Part shown: positions 1 to 12,410 of the stretch, piece after piece | How positions within the stretch are numbered: position 1 is the first letter of the stretch | How the letters are laid out: every line of letters begins with the position of its first letter | DNA from: Bolinopsis microptera | Taxonomy: Eukaryota; Ctenophora; Tentaculata; Lobata; Bolinopsidae | Direction: 5' to 3' | DNA length: 64,000 nt | Assembly (NCBI RefSeq): GCF_026151205.1 | Contig: NC_087084.1 | Span: 4,829,538-4,893,537, forward strand | Program-made: the position numbers and the translations under genes | The notes under the pieces: generated by a model | The model's database searches: none | The model's input: only the letters and a program-made list of their open reading frames with translations | Told to the model about the DNA's origin: nothing

Positions 1-363
1 TACCAAAATTAAAGTTAGGTGGTATGTGCTGCTCCATAAATGTTATCCGAATGTGTTCATATTGAACGTTTTACTGTGCTGGAAATGTCTAAAGACTTTT
101 TTAGCCCGAGATACCATAATTAAGTACATGTTTGATGTTACTATTTTATGATGCATGAAGGTTAAAACAGTTTTTAATGAGTTTTTAAAAACTAAGCACT
201 ATAGTCATAGAGTATAGACCCTATGTTTCTTTACAGTTGGTATATAAATGTGGCCATCGTAGTTAGTTTGAGCTCAAAGAGAGGCCCCTACAACGTTCAG
301 AAGCCGAGATAGAAAAGTCATATATTTGCGCCTGGGGGTAATTTAGGAGTTTTGCTCCCTAGT

Positions 364-1062
364 ATAGGGTTGAAACTACTCATAGAATTTGCGTACCTTA
401 TCAATTCTGATTCAGAATGACCTTACAAAGGATCCTGTGTTTAGAAACGTTGCAGACACTGAACTTCATACTCGATTTCACTTAACTTCTAAGCGTCGAT
501 TTTTACTCACGCCCAAGTGTCGCAAACTTGAAAATCGGTTTTACTGAATTTTTCCAAAAAATAAGCATTCTGGGCCTTCATGACCCTCATAGTGCCAATA
601 TAAACATGTACATTGCGGTCATTTTAAGCCCACCTTTGAGTCTCTAAGACCTTCAGAAGCTGAGATACAAATTTCCGATATTCGCACATAATATGAAATA
701 TGGGCGTGGCTCCTCAGGGTTGAAACTACTAATAAAATTTGCTTACTTTATCAATTCTGATTAAGAATGACCTAACAGAGGACCCTGTGTTTAGAAATGT
801 TGTAGACACTGAACTGCTTACTCGATTTTCACTCAATTTCTAGTGTATATTTTTTACTCGCGCCCAAGTGAAAATTGGTTTTTCTGAATTTTTTCCAAAA
901 ATAAGCATTTTGGGCTTTCATGACCTTCATAGTACCAATATAAACATGTGTATTGCGGTCATTTTAAACTCAAGTTTGAGTCTCTAAGACCATCAGAAGC
1001 TGAGATACATATTTCCCATATACGCACCTGATATGAAATATGGGCGTGGCTCCACAGGGTTG
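364..1062. repeat. ~350-bp tandem satellite, two units plus a partial unit upstream
   Basis: Two adjacent, diverged copies run from about 364 to 716 and 717 to 1058. Each begins GGGTTGAAACTACT and passes through matching blocks such as TTATCAATTCTGATT and ATATGAAATATGGGCGTGGC. A partial, more diverged copy seems to precede them (about 240-363), and the next unit start at 1057 fades into unrelated sequence. No open frame is conserved. Confidence 0.8.
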
Positions 1063-1335
1063 GGACTAGCGACACAACATGCGGCCCTCGATTTTTTGAG
1101 TTACCAATGACCTATTTAACCCGATCCAGCAGCAAAAAACTCTGTACATCGAAGTGCACACTCAACTCCTCCCTGCTACTGGAGTATAAACTATATTGTT
1201 GAATCAATGAAAACAAGGCATTATAAAATTTTAACGATCTAAATTGTAAATATCACATTATGGCATGATCACTATCTTGATCTAAATTTTTTTGCCCATG
1301 CAGTTGATCTACAACTACAAGGGAAAAAAATCAAT

Positions 1336-1783
1336 CTCTTCCTAAGTATACATTTCCGAAAGACTTTGAGGTTCTTTTAACGAGAAACATTGGGCAAATG
1401 AATCTACAACAATAAGTTTTATCGAGAACATCATAGTGCCGCATATGTTAACGACGAAAAGGTTCTCCTTGATCTGCCGGAGGCACAGAAAACTTTTCTA
1501 GTATATGATCTTTTCAAGGGTCACTTGACGGAAAAAGTCAACGAAATTATGGCACTCAACAACATAATTCATGCGCTAGTGCCTAGTCCCCGCCAACATG
1601 ACTAACTTGTTTCATATTTCAAGATAAAACCACTTCACGCCGAATGGCTTGTAAAAGTTTACACTGAAATGCAGGACCGAGATAGTTTGATAAAAAAAGG
1701 TTTTCAAAAAGCAGGTATTACTGATGCTTTAAGCATGGAATATTTAATGCACAAAAACCCATTTGATGAAGATGATATGTGAT
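1336..1783 (+). pseudogene. Decayed DDE transposase (pogo/Tigger/Jerky-like), C-terminal part
   Basis: Read on the plus strand with frame changes, this stretch gives the order of conserved blocks of DDE-superfamily transposases: FPKDFEV, then WANESTTISFIENIIVPH, then after a frameshift KTFLVYDLFKGHLTEKV (matching the usual 'D-x-F-K/R-G-x-x-T' block) and NNIIHALVP, a stop, then a tail ending DEDDM. At least one frameshift and several stops (near 1411 and 1602) show that it is dead. The 3' flank to about 2032 contains repeated GTCCG motifs shared with 5207-5524, so it belongs to a repeat family in this genome. The family call rests on motif recognition only. Confidence 0.6.
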
Positions 1784-2032
1784 ATTAGACAATAATCAGG
1801 TACATATATTTTAACATGTTTACTGATTAAAAACTGCTTTTCCTGCTTACTGTATGGAAAATGGATTTAAAAATCATTTGCTAAAATTCAAAAAACCGTA
1901 AAAAAAAAGATGAAAAAAATTCGAATATTTGATGGTTTTGATTGCCTTCTAGTTCTAGCGTTTAAATTAATGTCCGTTCATAATTATGTCCGTTCTAGTA
2001 ATGTCCGTCCAAATAAGGTCCGATAAGGTAAC
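1784..2032. mobile_element. 3' flank of the DDE element with repeated GTCCG motifs
   Basis: This is the non-coding end of the transposase remnant. It closes with several GTCCG motifs and GGTCCGATAAGGTAA. Nearly the same stretch recurs at 5207-5524, and related ends occur at 29142-29686 and 31819-31919, so this looks like the terminal region of a DNA transposon family. Confidence 0.55.
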
Positions 2033-2093
2033 TCGATTCCGATCGAAGTTGTAAATTGGTAATCTTGTTTTGCTCTTATGAGTGGGTCAATCA

Positions 2094-2962
2094 TTTATTT
2101 TTAATTGTAGTTGACGAAATGAGAGTCTCCACTCAGTGTGTTAAAACATAATTCTTTGTCGACGTTTCGGCTACATGCCTTTGTCATAAACAGGACGTAC
2201 TGAAAACTTACATAGCTGCAAAGATACAATGTTAAAATAATCTATTAAAATAATCTATTAATACTACGAAATATAACAACAACAAATAACATCTTGAAAC
2301 ACAACAACAATCACAAATTTATCCAAAAGAAACATAAAATATAACGGCTAAAAGAATCCAAACCGCAACAAGCCGTGAACAATTCTTCATAATACTACAA
2401 ACATTTTACCAAGATAGCTCCTTCATAAAACTGATTAATCAAAAATTATCTAGGTTTATAAGTTCAATATTACATTAACTTCCAAGTATATTTTATCCAA
2501 TCACCTTCATTTACGGACTCAGACAATTGAGTATTTATTTCTGGGTTTTCACGTTTTATTAGAACCGACTGCCACAATTGACGGTCCACATAGTCTTTAC
2601 ATCTTTTTCGAACTATAAACCGAAACGGTATGTTTGGCATATCTTGGTAAAATGTTTGTAGTATTATGAAGAATTGTTCACGGCTTGTTGCGGTTTGGAT
2701 TCTTTTAGCCGTTATATTTTATGTTTCTTTTGGATAAATTTGTGATTGTTGTTGTGTTTCAAGATGTTATTTGTTGTTGTTATATTTCGTAGTATTAATA
2801 GATTATTTTAATAGATTATTTTAACATTGTATCTTTGCAGCTATGTAAGTTTTCAGTACGTCCTGTTTATGACAAAGGCATGTAGCCGAAACGTCGACAA
2901 AGAATTATGTTTTAACACACTGAGTGGAGACTCTCATTTCGTCAACTACAATTAAAAATAAA
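2094..2962. repeat. Large palindrome: two ~323-bp inverted arms with a ~220-bp spacer
   Basis: The left arm (2094-2416) begins TTTATTTTTAATTGTAGTTG. The right arm (2640-2962) is its reverse complement over the whole length, as far as reading by eye can tell. The arms carry GTCGACGTTTCGGCTACATG, a phrase of the sort found near the ends of retroelements. The spacer has no convincing coding frame. It could be a foldback transposon or a head-to-head pair of retroelement ends. Confidence 0.85.
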
Positions 2963-4018
2963 AGAAGTTGTAAATTATTGCAAAACTATGCAGAGCCATT
3001 AGATTGACCAAATACCAATTAATTTAAATTAGCGTCACAGTTGTCAATTTTTCCCGATTCAGGGCACAATTTGATTATTGATAGTTCCTTGATTCGCATG
3101 TAAGCATATTTTATCATTGGCTCGTTTTTACTCGGAGCCAAAACTGGGTTGTAATATTAAACGCGATAAAGAGCAATGCTAGGTCTAGAGGTCTGCTAGA
3201 GGTGGGGTGAGGGGCAGGTTGGCTTTTCGGTTTTCTGAATTCTTTTTTAAATGTTTTTCTGGTAACCATTTTTCTCCACAATTTTGCACTCGAGGCTTCC
3301 CCTTGTAATGCGATCACGGAAGGCAGGCCTCCCTTTTCCAAAACGATCTCGGAAGCGGGAGCTCTCGATATGGGAGGTTATACGTATCGAGAATGACTCG
3401 GACCGAAAATGTTTTCTGGAAACCACTTTTCTCCGTTTCAAAAAAAATATTCTTGAAACTTTCATATTTTCAAAAAAAATATCCGGTCGGTTCCTAATAT
3501 GGTAATTGATAAAATACACAGTCTATGAATTACAAGTTCCCGGTACATTTCAAAATCTAGCTGCATCAGTGAAATTGAATGTACAGGAATGCACAGTTCA
3601 CACAGCTCTCCAAACGATAGAATTAGATATAGTTTAAGATACGGGTGGCTAATAATTGGATGCTTGTAATAAAATATAATATATATTAATTGCGCACTGA
3701 TTATAGTTTGATGATTGGGAACTGGGTTTTACTACCCCAGTTAATGTTTACTAAAAATAGATATTGAACAGCAATTTAAAATTGTAAATATACATATAAA
3801 AGTATGTATAAAGGCTGCACCAGCTGACTAAGAGTAATGAAACAGCGATCTCTGAACAAGATTCGCCTAAAACCAGATTAATCCCTTGAAAACTATACAG
3901 TTTTGTATAAGTGAAATAAAATGGTTAGATCCTTCGACAAAAACTAAGCACACAGAAGACAAATACTCATAGAGCTAAACTTTTTGATTTGCTCACAACA
4001 CGAAAAATATTTAGAAAC
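2963..4018. other. No gene recognised
   Basis: AT-rich intergenic sequence. Short open frames around 3114-3519 overlap one another on both strands and have no recognisable domain. Two short related phrases (near 3250 and 3408, both resembling TTTTCTGG-AACCA-TTTTCTCC) suggest an old inverted-repeat element, but its ends cannot be placed. Confidence 0.4.
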
Positions 4019-4210
4019 TCATTTTTGCCTCTCAAGGCTACAAATCTTCCCTTCACGAATGAAGAGTTTTTTGTCCTTCTCAATACCAGCTCTTCTTTTT
4101 AGCTCTAGGACAAGTTCTTTACGCTGAGCTCTCTCTTCTGCTGTACGATCTGGAGCTAGGAACACCCTCTTAAATCTCTCTGTTCCACACAGTGGATACT
4201 GTGGACATGA
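4019..4210 (-). pseudogene. Fragment of a non-LTR retrotransposon ORF1 protein, C-terminal end
   Basis: The minus-strand translation contains FKRVFLAPDRTAEERAQRKE followed by an ELKRRAG stretch and IREGKI. This 'aromatic-x-x-P-D-x-T/S-x-x-E-R' block followed by a basic helix is typical of the C-terminal end of ORF1 RNA-binding proteins of CR1/L2-like elements. The intact ORF1 at 27037-28116 has the same arrangement (YWINPDLSQAERR). No ORF2 is seen next to it, so it is a fragment. The call rests on a short motif. Confidence 0.4.
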
Positions 4211-4320
4211 GATTCCTGATTCATAGGGAACTAACCGGGGCAAATATGTCGTGGCAACTACTATAACTCTATTACTATACGTATAAAAAATCACTGAAAT
4301 CTTATTACCTATACCCTAAG

Positions 4321-5206
4321 CCCTTGAGAAAGAAAAGAATTTAGACCTGATGGCGATTTTTCTCACCAAGTTAACAGAGCGAGACTAAATAGTGCCTCCA
4401 ATATACAATTTATTTATACTTTTATAGATTGCAACGGCCCTTAAGCGCCTGGTACATCGACTTTAATTCTATTTTAAGTCTATATAATTATCTGCATCCG
4501 GGAATTAAAAACTGCAAAATCTTGCAGCTTCGGGAAATTATATTACCACAATGATATCAGAGTTCAGACTACGCAATATGTAAGTCAACGAAAATAAATC
4601 CCATGGAAAAAGCGCTCTTGATGAATCGCTAATGAGAGCTCCCACACTGTAAAACACTAAATCATGTCGAGTCCTAAATAATGGTGATCACTGATCAGTG
4701 CAGACCAAACAGCAAAGCCAAAAAAAAAGAAAAGGGGCGCCTCAACCCATGTAGGCGTAGCTGAGACGCCTCACAGCAAGTAGACCAAAGTGGCTCTTGC
4801 TTGTGAAAGGTGTATCAACTCCCCGCTTAGTTCAGCTAGGCCTGATGGAGTTCTCTTCCAATTATTCAATTAGACAGTTATATATAGTATAGCCTTCTGA
4901 AGCAGCCCACAAGTGAGCCAGAAAGGAGGTTAACTTATTTCATTCCAGCTGTTGTGAGCCTAATGATCATTATGAAAGTCTGGAAATAGAGATCAAGTTT
5001 CTAGCTGACTCGTTGAAACTGAAAAGATGTTGAAACTGGGATAAAAAACATTACACGAACGCCCAAAAAGATGAACCAATTGATATGAGCAACGTTTAAA
5101 ATTGAACAGCGTTTTAACGTTGTATTTAATTTTAGATTGTGAATGAAAAGTTCACCAACGTTATAGGCCAACGTTGGTTAATTTTAAAGGTTAATTGTTT
5201 AACGTT
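4321..5206. other. No gene recognised; small GC-rich hairpin near 4735-4775
   Basis: Non-coding sequence. The only structure seen is an imperfect stem formed by GGCGCCTCA and TGAGACGCC around 4737-4771, with a short loop. It lacks the arms of a tRNA. Confidence 0.4.
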
Positions 5207-5524
5207 GAACATTATTTCATGCACGAAAACCCGTTTATTGATGAAAATGATATCAATATGCGATACTAGACACTGATGCATGTACACATCTTTTATTTTT
5301 AACATTTTTACTGCTTAACGACTGCTTTTCTTACTTCCTGTATAAAAAAATGGATTTAAAAATCATTTTCTGAAATAAAAAACATTTTTTTAAATGAAAA
5401 AAATTCGGATTTTTGATGGTTTTGACATGAGTGCCTTTTTGCTTCTAGCGTTCATATTAATGTCCGTTCATAATTTTTTCCGTTCATTTAATGTCGGCCG
5501 TCCAAATAAGGTCCGATAAGGTAG
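5207..5524 (+). mobile_element. Second copy of the GTCCG-ended DDE element, 3' part
   Basis: Co-linear with about 1735-2030: AAAACCC-TTTGATGAAGATGAT-like, ATGGATTTAAAAATCATTT, TTTTTGATGGTTTTGA, then TTAATGTCCGTTCATAATT and GGTCCGATAAGGTA. The coding part is absent, so this is a 5'-truncated copy. Confidence 0.65.
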
Positions 5525-6600
5525 ATCATGATTATAGAGTACGCTATATAATTGACCAGAAATGGTTGGATATCAATTTAGTTTATAGTTTCCTGTTTGA
5601 CAAACTGGAAGTGGAACCGAGTGGTAAGCGTAACGGTAAACAATTAGGTATTGGTAATTATGATTTTATTGAAAACTTTGGTTTTTATGGTTTTGCAACC
5701 GAACAAAACGGTTTTACATAAACTCGACTAATCCTAACCCTAACCATAGGCGGTGCACGATAAAAATAAACTTGCTTGGATTTTCAAAATTTTTGTACCA
5801 TCGTTTTCTAGAGACTGTGAGAATTTTCACAGTACCAAATTTATTATACCTTTTTGGAATGATCAGTGATTTTCTCATAAGTGCCATATTTGATGGTGCG
5901 CGGCTTTTGGATCAAAATTTGGTGTAAAAGTCGCGTAATTTGACGAAATTCGTTGATTTTTGTCGTATTATTCTGTCATATATTCGGTTCCTGAACATGA
6001 ATCATGGTGAAAATTTGTCAGAACCTTCCAATCATACTTAACTACCGAACCTAATTTAGTTGGGAGAGATTGGCCTTGATTAAGAGGTCTAAAAATGACA
6101 AAATAGGTATAAATTCGTTGATAACTCAAATTCTGACCATTGAAATTGCTCAAACTAAATTAGGTTCAGTAGAACATAAGTGTTTACGTAAGCTGACCAA
6201 ATTCCAACAAAATTGTTATATGGGAAGTATTATAACTTTTCAATTGTTTCCAAAATAATGTGCTGGCCGAAATAAGAGCTAAAAAACCATTCAATGGTCA
6301 GTGCGCGCGTCTTATTGTCTACTAATCATAAACCCAAAGCTATCCATAATCCTAACCCCAACCCTAAACAATCAAATTCGAGCCCTAAACAATCAAATTC
6401 GTGTTTTACTAGCGTGTCACGTGACCAAAACAGTATTTTGCCCATAACTTTCCAGGGAAGCATTTTTGGGGGTGGGGGAGGGGGCGCCATTCGCCAACGG
6501 GCAACGTTATGCCTAGCTATGGCTATAAGGCTAACGCCACTACACACTGGCGTGGCACGCGAGCTCAAAAGCTGTAACAAATAGTATTGGTATGAAGTTA
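5525..6600. other. Intergenic; CCCTAA-like short repeats, MITE end and G-rich tract
   Basis: No gene is recognised. CCTAACCCTAACC occurs near 5731 and a related run near 6350, both too short to be telomeric. At about 6254-6310 there is one end (GGCCGAAAT...GCTAAAAAACCATTC) of the hairpin MITE found complete at 9114-9258. A G-rich run (GGGGGTGGGGGAGGGGG) lies near 6468-6484. Confidence 0.45.
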
Positions 6601-7495
6601 AATACTATTACTAGTCATCAAAAATATCGGTTTACAAAAGCGAAACATGACTCACTGAATTATTAAGTTTAACTGTGCACTTATATTATAGTGATCAAGA
6701 AATTGTCAAAAAGAGCATACTAACAATATCAAAATATATCGAAAATTAGGTTAATGAAATGTGAAAACTAAGTTAGGCCGGTAATAATATTATTGGTGAT
6801 TCAATTTTCTTGGACTTCGTTTGATTAACTTTAAGATTGCACACCAAACCCAAAATGTAATTTTATGAAGAAATAAGTTTTGCATAATTGATACTCATTA
6901 CTCAATACTGATAGTGCAACTGCAAATGTGAAATGGGACAACTGATCTAGATTGCAGACTTGATGGTATGGTTGAATAATATTTGATGGGATCAGTTTCG
7001 TGCGGAATTCAAAGTTACATTGTAATTTTATTTTTCCATCGTTAATTGACTGACACGGCGCGCTACATAATAATAATCTTTGTAGAGCTTTTCCAGGGGT
7101 CATGATATTTCGATTAAACTTAAAGTTCGAAGTTAAATCCGTATCATCCGTCAAACTTACAATGCGTTGGTTAAGGAAAATAAAAGGAAATAGTCACGAA
7201 CGTATTGTTATGTTATAGTGTGCACTGTTCTACTTATAAAAAGTGTAAAACGTTTTGTGATCTTTTGTTATACTATTTTGTACTATTTTATATTATTATT
7301 TATACATAACAAACGGTATAACATACAAGCGCTAATTGATTTACAAATGGTATGAAAAAATTAACGTTAAGAAAATTAAGGCTAAAGGGTGTATTAAAAC
7401 ATTTTGTATTTCCTTCTGTTATCAATATTTAATTTTAAATAATCAGCTGCGCGTTCGATGTTGCGTTATAAATTAAGTTTAACTTTAAGTTTAAC
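6601..7495. other. No gene recognised
   Basis: AT-rich sequence. The 107-codon minus-strand open frame at 6831-7154 has no recognisable domain and no clear splice context, so I do not call a gene. Confidence 0.4.
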
Positions 7496-7568
7496 TTAGG
7501 CGTGCGCCATCAACAATGAGCCACGCATACTGACTGTAAAATGGTTTTTAGCACTAATTTCGGCATAA
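7496..7568. mobile_element. Half copy of the hairpin MITE seen at 9114
   Basis: GTGCGCCATC, AATGAGCC, then CTGACTGTAAAATGGTTTTT and AGCACTAATTTCGGC match the right half of the 9114-9258 element. The left half is missing. Confidence 0.55.
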
Positions 7569-7708
7569 GTAAAAAAGTGAATAGAATAAAATATTTGGTT
7601 AACTTCCCTCAAGCTCAATTTAATCCTTTGAGAAAAGTTTGAACTTATCCAATCATCAGACATTATGTTACAACTCAAATTACAAAATAACACACATCAT
7701 TTATAAAT

Positions 7709-8001
7709 ACTAGCAGGAACCCGTATAACCCTAAAATGGTGTCAAGACTCTTAGACTCAAGAGACTAAAATAATTATTACCTATTTAATTCGCGTTTTTG
7801 ACACCATGCTTAGCTTGGGGGTCAAATTTTGGGCTCTAAAACTCCTATTCCTTGGCCAATTTTTTATATTTTCATGCTGATTTGGAGGCCATTAAAGCAT
7901 TTGACCCAGTCAAAAAAGTTTCAATTGTATATCTTTTACGGTTTTTGCGGAAAGTCGCGTTAAAGTTGATGCCGTGGTGTCAGTAAAATGGTACGGATAA
8001 A
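7709..8001. repeat. Dispersed ~290-bp repeat, copy 1
   Basis: Runs from ACTAGCAGGAACCCGTATAA to GGTGTCAGTAAAATGGTACG. A second copy lies at 34936-35207 inside PDE1 intron 3 and shares GTGTCAAGACTC, ATTATTACCTATTTAATTCG, and GTATATCTTTTACGG. No open frame is conserved. GGTGTCA near both ends suggests weak terminal repeats, as in a small DNA element. Confidence 0.75.
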
Positions 8002-8334
8002 CACATCCATATATACCGTAAGATGGCATTATAAGATGAAACTCAATAATCATTCCAAAAAAGTATAACAAATTTGGTATTGTTAAAAATATCACATTCT
8101 CAAAAAAAAATACATCAGACAAAAAATCCAATGTCCAAGCAAGTTCAATTTTATCGTGCACAAAAATTTGACGAAACGCGAAATTCAATAATTTTGTTAA
8201 ATTTGGTGAGATGTTTAGTTCCCCGAGTTAGCGTAAATTTAATGTAGCTCTGCGTAGAGCTTTTACTTTTGACCCTAGTATAGATGTATAGGACTCATCA
8301 AATAGATCTCGGAAGGACCTACCAGCAATTTTAA

Positions 8335-8425
8335 GCGTAAATTTAAAGATAAATTTAAAGTTAAATTTAAGTTAAATTTAAAGTTAAATTTAAAGTTAAA
8401 TTTAAAGTTAAATTTAAAGTTGAAT
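8335..8425. repeat. 12-bp AT-rich minisatellite
   Basis: About seven copies of AAGTTAAATTTA in tandem with slight variation. Confidence 0.85.
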
Positions 8426-9113
8426 TTTGAAATTCAACTGTAAAGTATGTTTTATCGTAAAAAATGTGTCCAAAATGTGTATATTTTAAACCATGATCAA
8501 TGATGCATCACTGTCATGATATGTGTTGCGAAATTTGTAGCTCGAGTTATATTTCAAAATGTGTGCGACTAGACGTGTTTCTGACTTGTCCTATATTATT
8601 GCGTTAATTTATCAAATACACGGATATTTGTAACATGTAAACAATCTATATTTTATGCTATCGTTTGGAAAAGTTATTTGTACATGGATTGAGGATTCCA
8701 TGTCCAGAATTTTCCAGGGTTGCATCATTTCAATACTGAATACAATCTATCACGAGCTTTTGAAAACGTTCGACGCTGAGCAAAATTTTAGCAAAATAAC
8801 GCCGTTTTTTTAAAACAATTATTTTATTTCAAGGCGGTTTTTAAAACACGATATCCCAATAATAATATAGTGAAAGTTTTCGCAGAATTATGCCTATGGC
8901 AGTGTGTTCGATCTGAGATCAGCATGGCTAGAACTATTATATACCATGATACCAAAAATTTAATATAAATTCGAGAAACTAAAAATATTTCGATTACAAC
9001 CTGAGGCTAAAGTAAACTCACCAATTTTTGTTAGAATTTAATTGGATTAAATATAAATAAAGTTTACCAAATATGTGATTATATTTACTTTTTAAATTTA
9101 AATAATTTTCAAC
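8426..9113. other. No gene recognised
   Basis: AT-rich non-coding sequence; no repeat or open frame of note was seen. Confidence 0.4.
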
Positions 9114-9258
9114 TGGCCAAAATTAGCGATCATAAAAACCATTTTACAATCAGTATGCACGGCTCACTGTCTAGTCGATGTAGGTAGTGCGCCATCGCAT
9201 CGACAGTGAGCCGCGCGTGCCGACTGTAGGATGGTTTTTTAGCGCTAATTTCGGCCAG
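9114..9258. mobile_element. Hairpin MITE, complete copy
   Basis: Nearly self-complementary over about 145 bp: TGGCCAAAATTAGCG at the left pairs with CGCTAATTTCGGCCA at the right, and CGGCTCACTGTC pairs with GACAGTGAGCCG near the centre. Partial copies occur near 6254 and 7496, showing a small family. Confidence 0.75.
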
Positions 9259-9924
9259 CACAATTTTCTTCAAATAAATAGATATTGAGTATCCTTCCCG
9301 ACCTCCGATTGCAACAAAAATTGGTAAGCTTACTCATAGACTTACAAGGAAAGTGTCCGAAAAATTTAAAGCATATTCAACCATCAGACATTATGTTACA
9401 GCTAAAAGCAGCGTATTTTGCCCCATTTTGATCACTAAATCAACTATGTTATCCACAAAATTTTTCGGACAGTTGTTAAAGCCCTATTGGAAGGTCGTCT
9501 ATGTTTTGAGCGAAGTCAGTTTTGCAAATATTGCGAACTGAGATATGGGCGATTTTGTTCATTTTTTGCGATTATTTGAACACAGAATCCATAGTTAGGT
9601 AGATATTGAGCTGATAATCATAGAGAATGTGTAGTATTACCTACATATAGGCTTACCTTCCATATAAAGTTGGTTTTATTCAAAAATATTGATATTTGAC
9701 CAATTTATGGACCAGAATCGATCAAATTTGGTGCGTATGCCCAAATATGGGCATATGGTTTTTATCCCATAACTTGGCCTGGCCAATTTTTATCCAATTT
9801 TGATAAAACTTAATATGTGTGTTCAAGAGACTAGTAGCTACAAGTAGAGCATCCCAAAGCATGGTTTTGGGCATGTTCAGGGTATTTGGCTAAATTGGGC
9901 CTAATTTGGACCAAATATGGGCGT

Positions 9925-10035
9925 GGCTGCCCCGCGGGCACCGTTTGGCTGTTGGGGTCCGGGACCCCCTCAAAAGTTCGGTCACCGGTCCTAGTTTGTT
10001 TGTCAACTGCTATCTCGAAACCAAGTTTCACAAAA
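9925..10035. repeat. Dispersed repeat shared with 28638-28742
   Basis: Shared blocks are GTCCGGGA-CCCC, TGCTATCTCGAAA and GTTTCACAAAAAAATCAGGG, in the same order and spacing as at 28638-28742. Flanking sequence from about 9730 is related in style (repeated 'ATATGGGC') but its limits are unclear. Confidence 0.6.
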
Positions 10036-10099
10036 AAATCAGGGTGAACCCCCCTTAAGAGTAAGACTAAAAGGGACATTTGGCAAAAGTCCACCAATT

Positions 10100-12248
10100 A
10101 GTTTATTTAGAAATCCTGTGATTATCTTTAACAGTATCACGCCGGCAGATACCCGGTCAACTTACTAGAGTTCACCCCAGCCTGACAATTCTACTTCTAA
10201 TGTTGACCCCTCTGACGTCAGACGAAATTAAAGACCACTGCACAAATAAGATAGGGTACAAATTCAGCCTATATACTGCTGAGAAACAATGAATAATAAA
10301 CGTAGGTAATCAAACTTTAGGTGAGAAAGATTGACAAGACTTGCAGACTGAAAATTGTGACCTACTCTGCAAGGTGCCAACATGTAGAAGCGCTTAAACT
10401 CCGAAATAAATTAAAGTCGGTCTTCTACCATACCTTCACACATTAATGTCATATCTCACTTTTTGCAGGTACCATTTCGGTACAGCGCTATTCTGATTAG
10501 GAGGATCCCGAACCAAACAAAATTCATCAAATTTACTCGCAAAGATTTTCAAACTTAATGACATTTGCGTTCATGAATATGATACAATCATAACTCTACT
10601 TTCTTTTGTACTTAGGTTGTAAATAGGATAAGTGTAGCTGAAAAGTTAACAAGTCTTCAGTCTTATTTAAGTATTTAGGAGAGGATATGTTGTCTAATGC
10701 ATAAGAAAATTTTGATTTCCAGTCATGAAAATGTTCGGTTCTCCGGCTAGTAAACAAGTGAAACAGATATAATTACGGCATAAATAACAAATAAACAGAG
10801 AGAAATAAATCATATAGAAATTTCAACGTAAAAATGCTAAGATTGTTCTTCACTGCTAACTTTTAGTATGATGTTACAATGTTTGGTGCCATTAAAAACA
10901 CTTTTTAAATGTTTAGGTTGAATTAGTACCTTATTTACGGGATATTGTCGCTCCCTTTTTGTTAACGTATCTGTATATTTTCATGGATCTATCCGACGCG
11001 TCATTAGCTATTTTTCCCAATGTTTCCAAAATAACGAAATATCATCCGGTATTTTATGTGGTAATATATTATCCTTTAAAAGGTTTGACTAATGAGCAGA
11101 TCATCGACCACGCACCCATAAAATATATCGATCACTAGTCACTACTAAGATTGATGTCCATAGATTTATATAACGGTCGCCGCTTAAGCGTTATCCTGGA
11201 TTTAACCATTGGTTATGTGAAATAACCAATGGTTATTCAGTATGTTGTGAAGCAAATTTAAGGTATAAATTGAAATCAAATTTGTCCAGTAATTTTTACG
11301 TATGTGTCAAGTACGATTTTCTCTAGCATATCCAAAATTCCTTAACTCATTTGACATCATCAATACCGTGCCAAACACAGAACTTAGTTGGTCCTTTCCA
11401 TACAAAAGCTAGCACGAAGCCTGATATAAGTCATGATGAAGCAAGACGAAGTTTCTTATCTAAATTTCATTAGTCGGTCCGGGGGCAGCGAAATATGCAT
11501 GTTGTGATATTATGGTGAAGCAAATGAGCCTCCTTGACAAATTTGGAGATTTCATTTGGGCCCGTTTTCTAGGAAAAGCAAAAACCCATGACTAGACGGA
11601 AATGCGATTTCAATTTTCAGGTCGCGTTTGGTTGCAAATATAAAAACCCTGAAGTATCCTAATCGAATGCCCCGTTTAAATCTAAAAAACGTGATCTCTA
11701 GCTTACATTTTCAGCCACCTTCTTAAAAATTTCAGGCTGTTGATTTTAGCGGACCTTGTCATTTGCGCTTTCGACTAATCTGTAAAAAACATTCAACATC
11801 TTCGCAATATGATGATTGATGACATTGATTTTAGTAGTAACCGTTATTTTAGGCTAATCCAAGTATTAGGGCCTTAAGAATTTGGAAGGAAACACAGGCC
11901 ATAGCTTTTTTTACCGTAACTATTTCCTCGTTAAATGAAAAATTAGGGCCTACAAATTGTATACAAAATAAAGGTAAAATGTTCCCTCACGATTTAGATT
12001 GTAAATAACTCTTTAGGGATATAGATATTATTAAATCAGCCCTCCCAGAGGATACTTACTAGTTATAAACTTAAAGTAACGATAGAGTTCTCCGAATGCC
12101 TTCAATATATAACAAAAGTAACGATAGATAACACATATATAATCATAATACCTTATCGGAACAAATCATAGTGAGTTTTAAAATTCGTTCCTGACAAATT
12201 AAACGTAATGATTAGAAAAATTTAGCTCACAGTAATATACTCCGATAA
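10100..12248. other. No gene recognised; small hairpin near 11199
   Basis: Non-coding as far as I can see. AACCATTGGTTA and TAACCAATGGTT at about 11199-11233 form a short perfect stem. No open frame over 60 codons has a recognisable domain. Confidence 0.4.
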
Positions 12249-12410
12249 GAATCGTTCACGTATTACGTCCGTACACAAGGGGGAGGGGGGAGGTGGGGGG
12301 GTTTTAAATTGGCTAAAATATTGTCGCTGATGCGAAATTTGTTATATATTCAAGTGTAAACTTGCTACTTGGGGATGGGGTCTGATGACGTAATATGTGA
12401 ACGGTCCCTA
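12249..12410. mobile_element. MITE with GTTCACRTATTACGTC terminal inverted repeats
   Basis: The left end ATCGTTCACGTATTACGTC is the inverse of the right end GACGTAATATGTGAACGGTC. The interior holds a G-run (about 12279-12300). A related end phrase (GGGATCGTTCATACATTACG) occurs near 53581. Confidence 0.65.

Noticed and set aside
2830-2930. Possible hammerhead ribozyme in the palindrome arm (GGC-loop-GCCGAAAC)
   Set aside because: A GAAAC after a short stem is present, but the CUGAUGA half of the core is not, so a ribozyme cannot be supported.
4735-4775. Possible tRNA-like hairpin
   Set aside because: A single GC-rich stem without D, anticodon and T arms; no TTCRANNC box.
5725-5750. Telomere-like CCTAACCCTAACC
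   Set aside because: Only about two units, within ordinary intergenic sequence; not a telomere or a clear fusion point.
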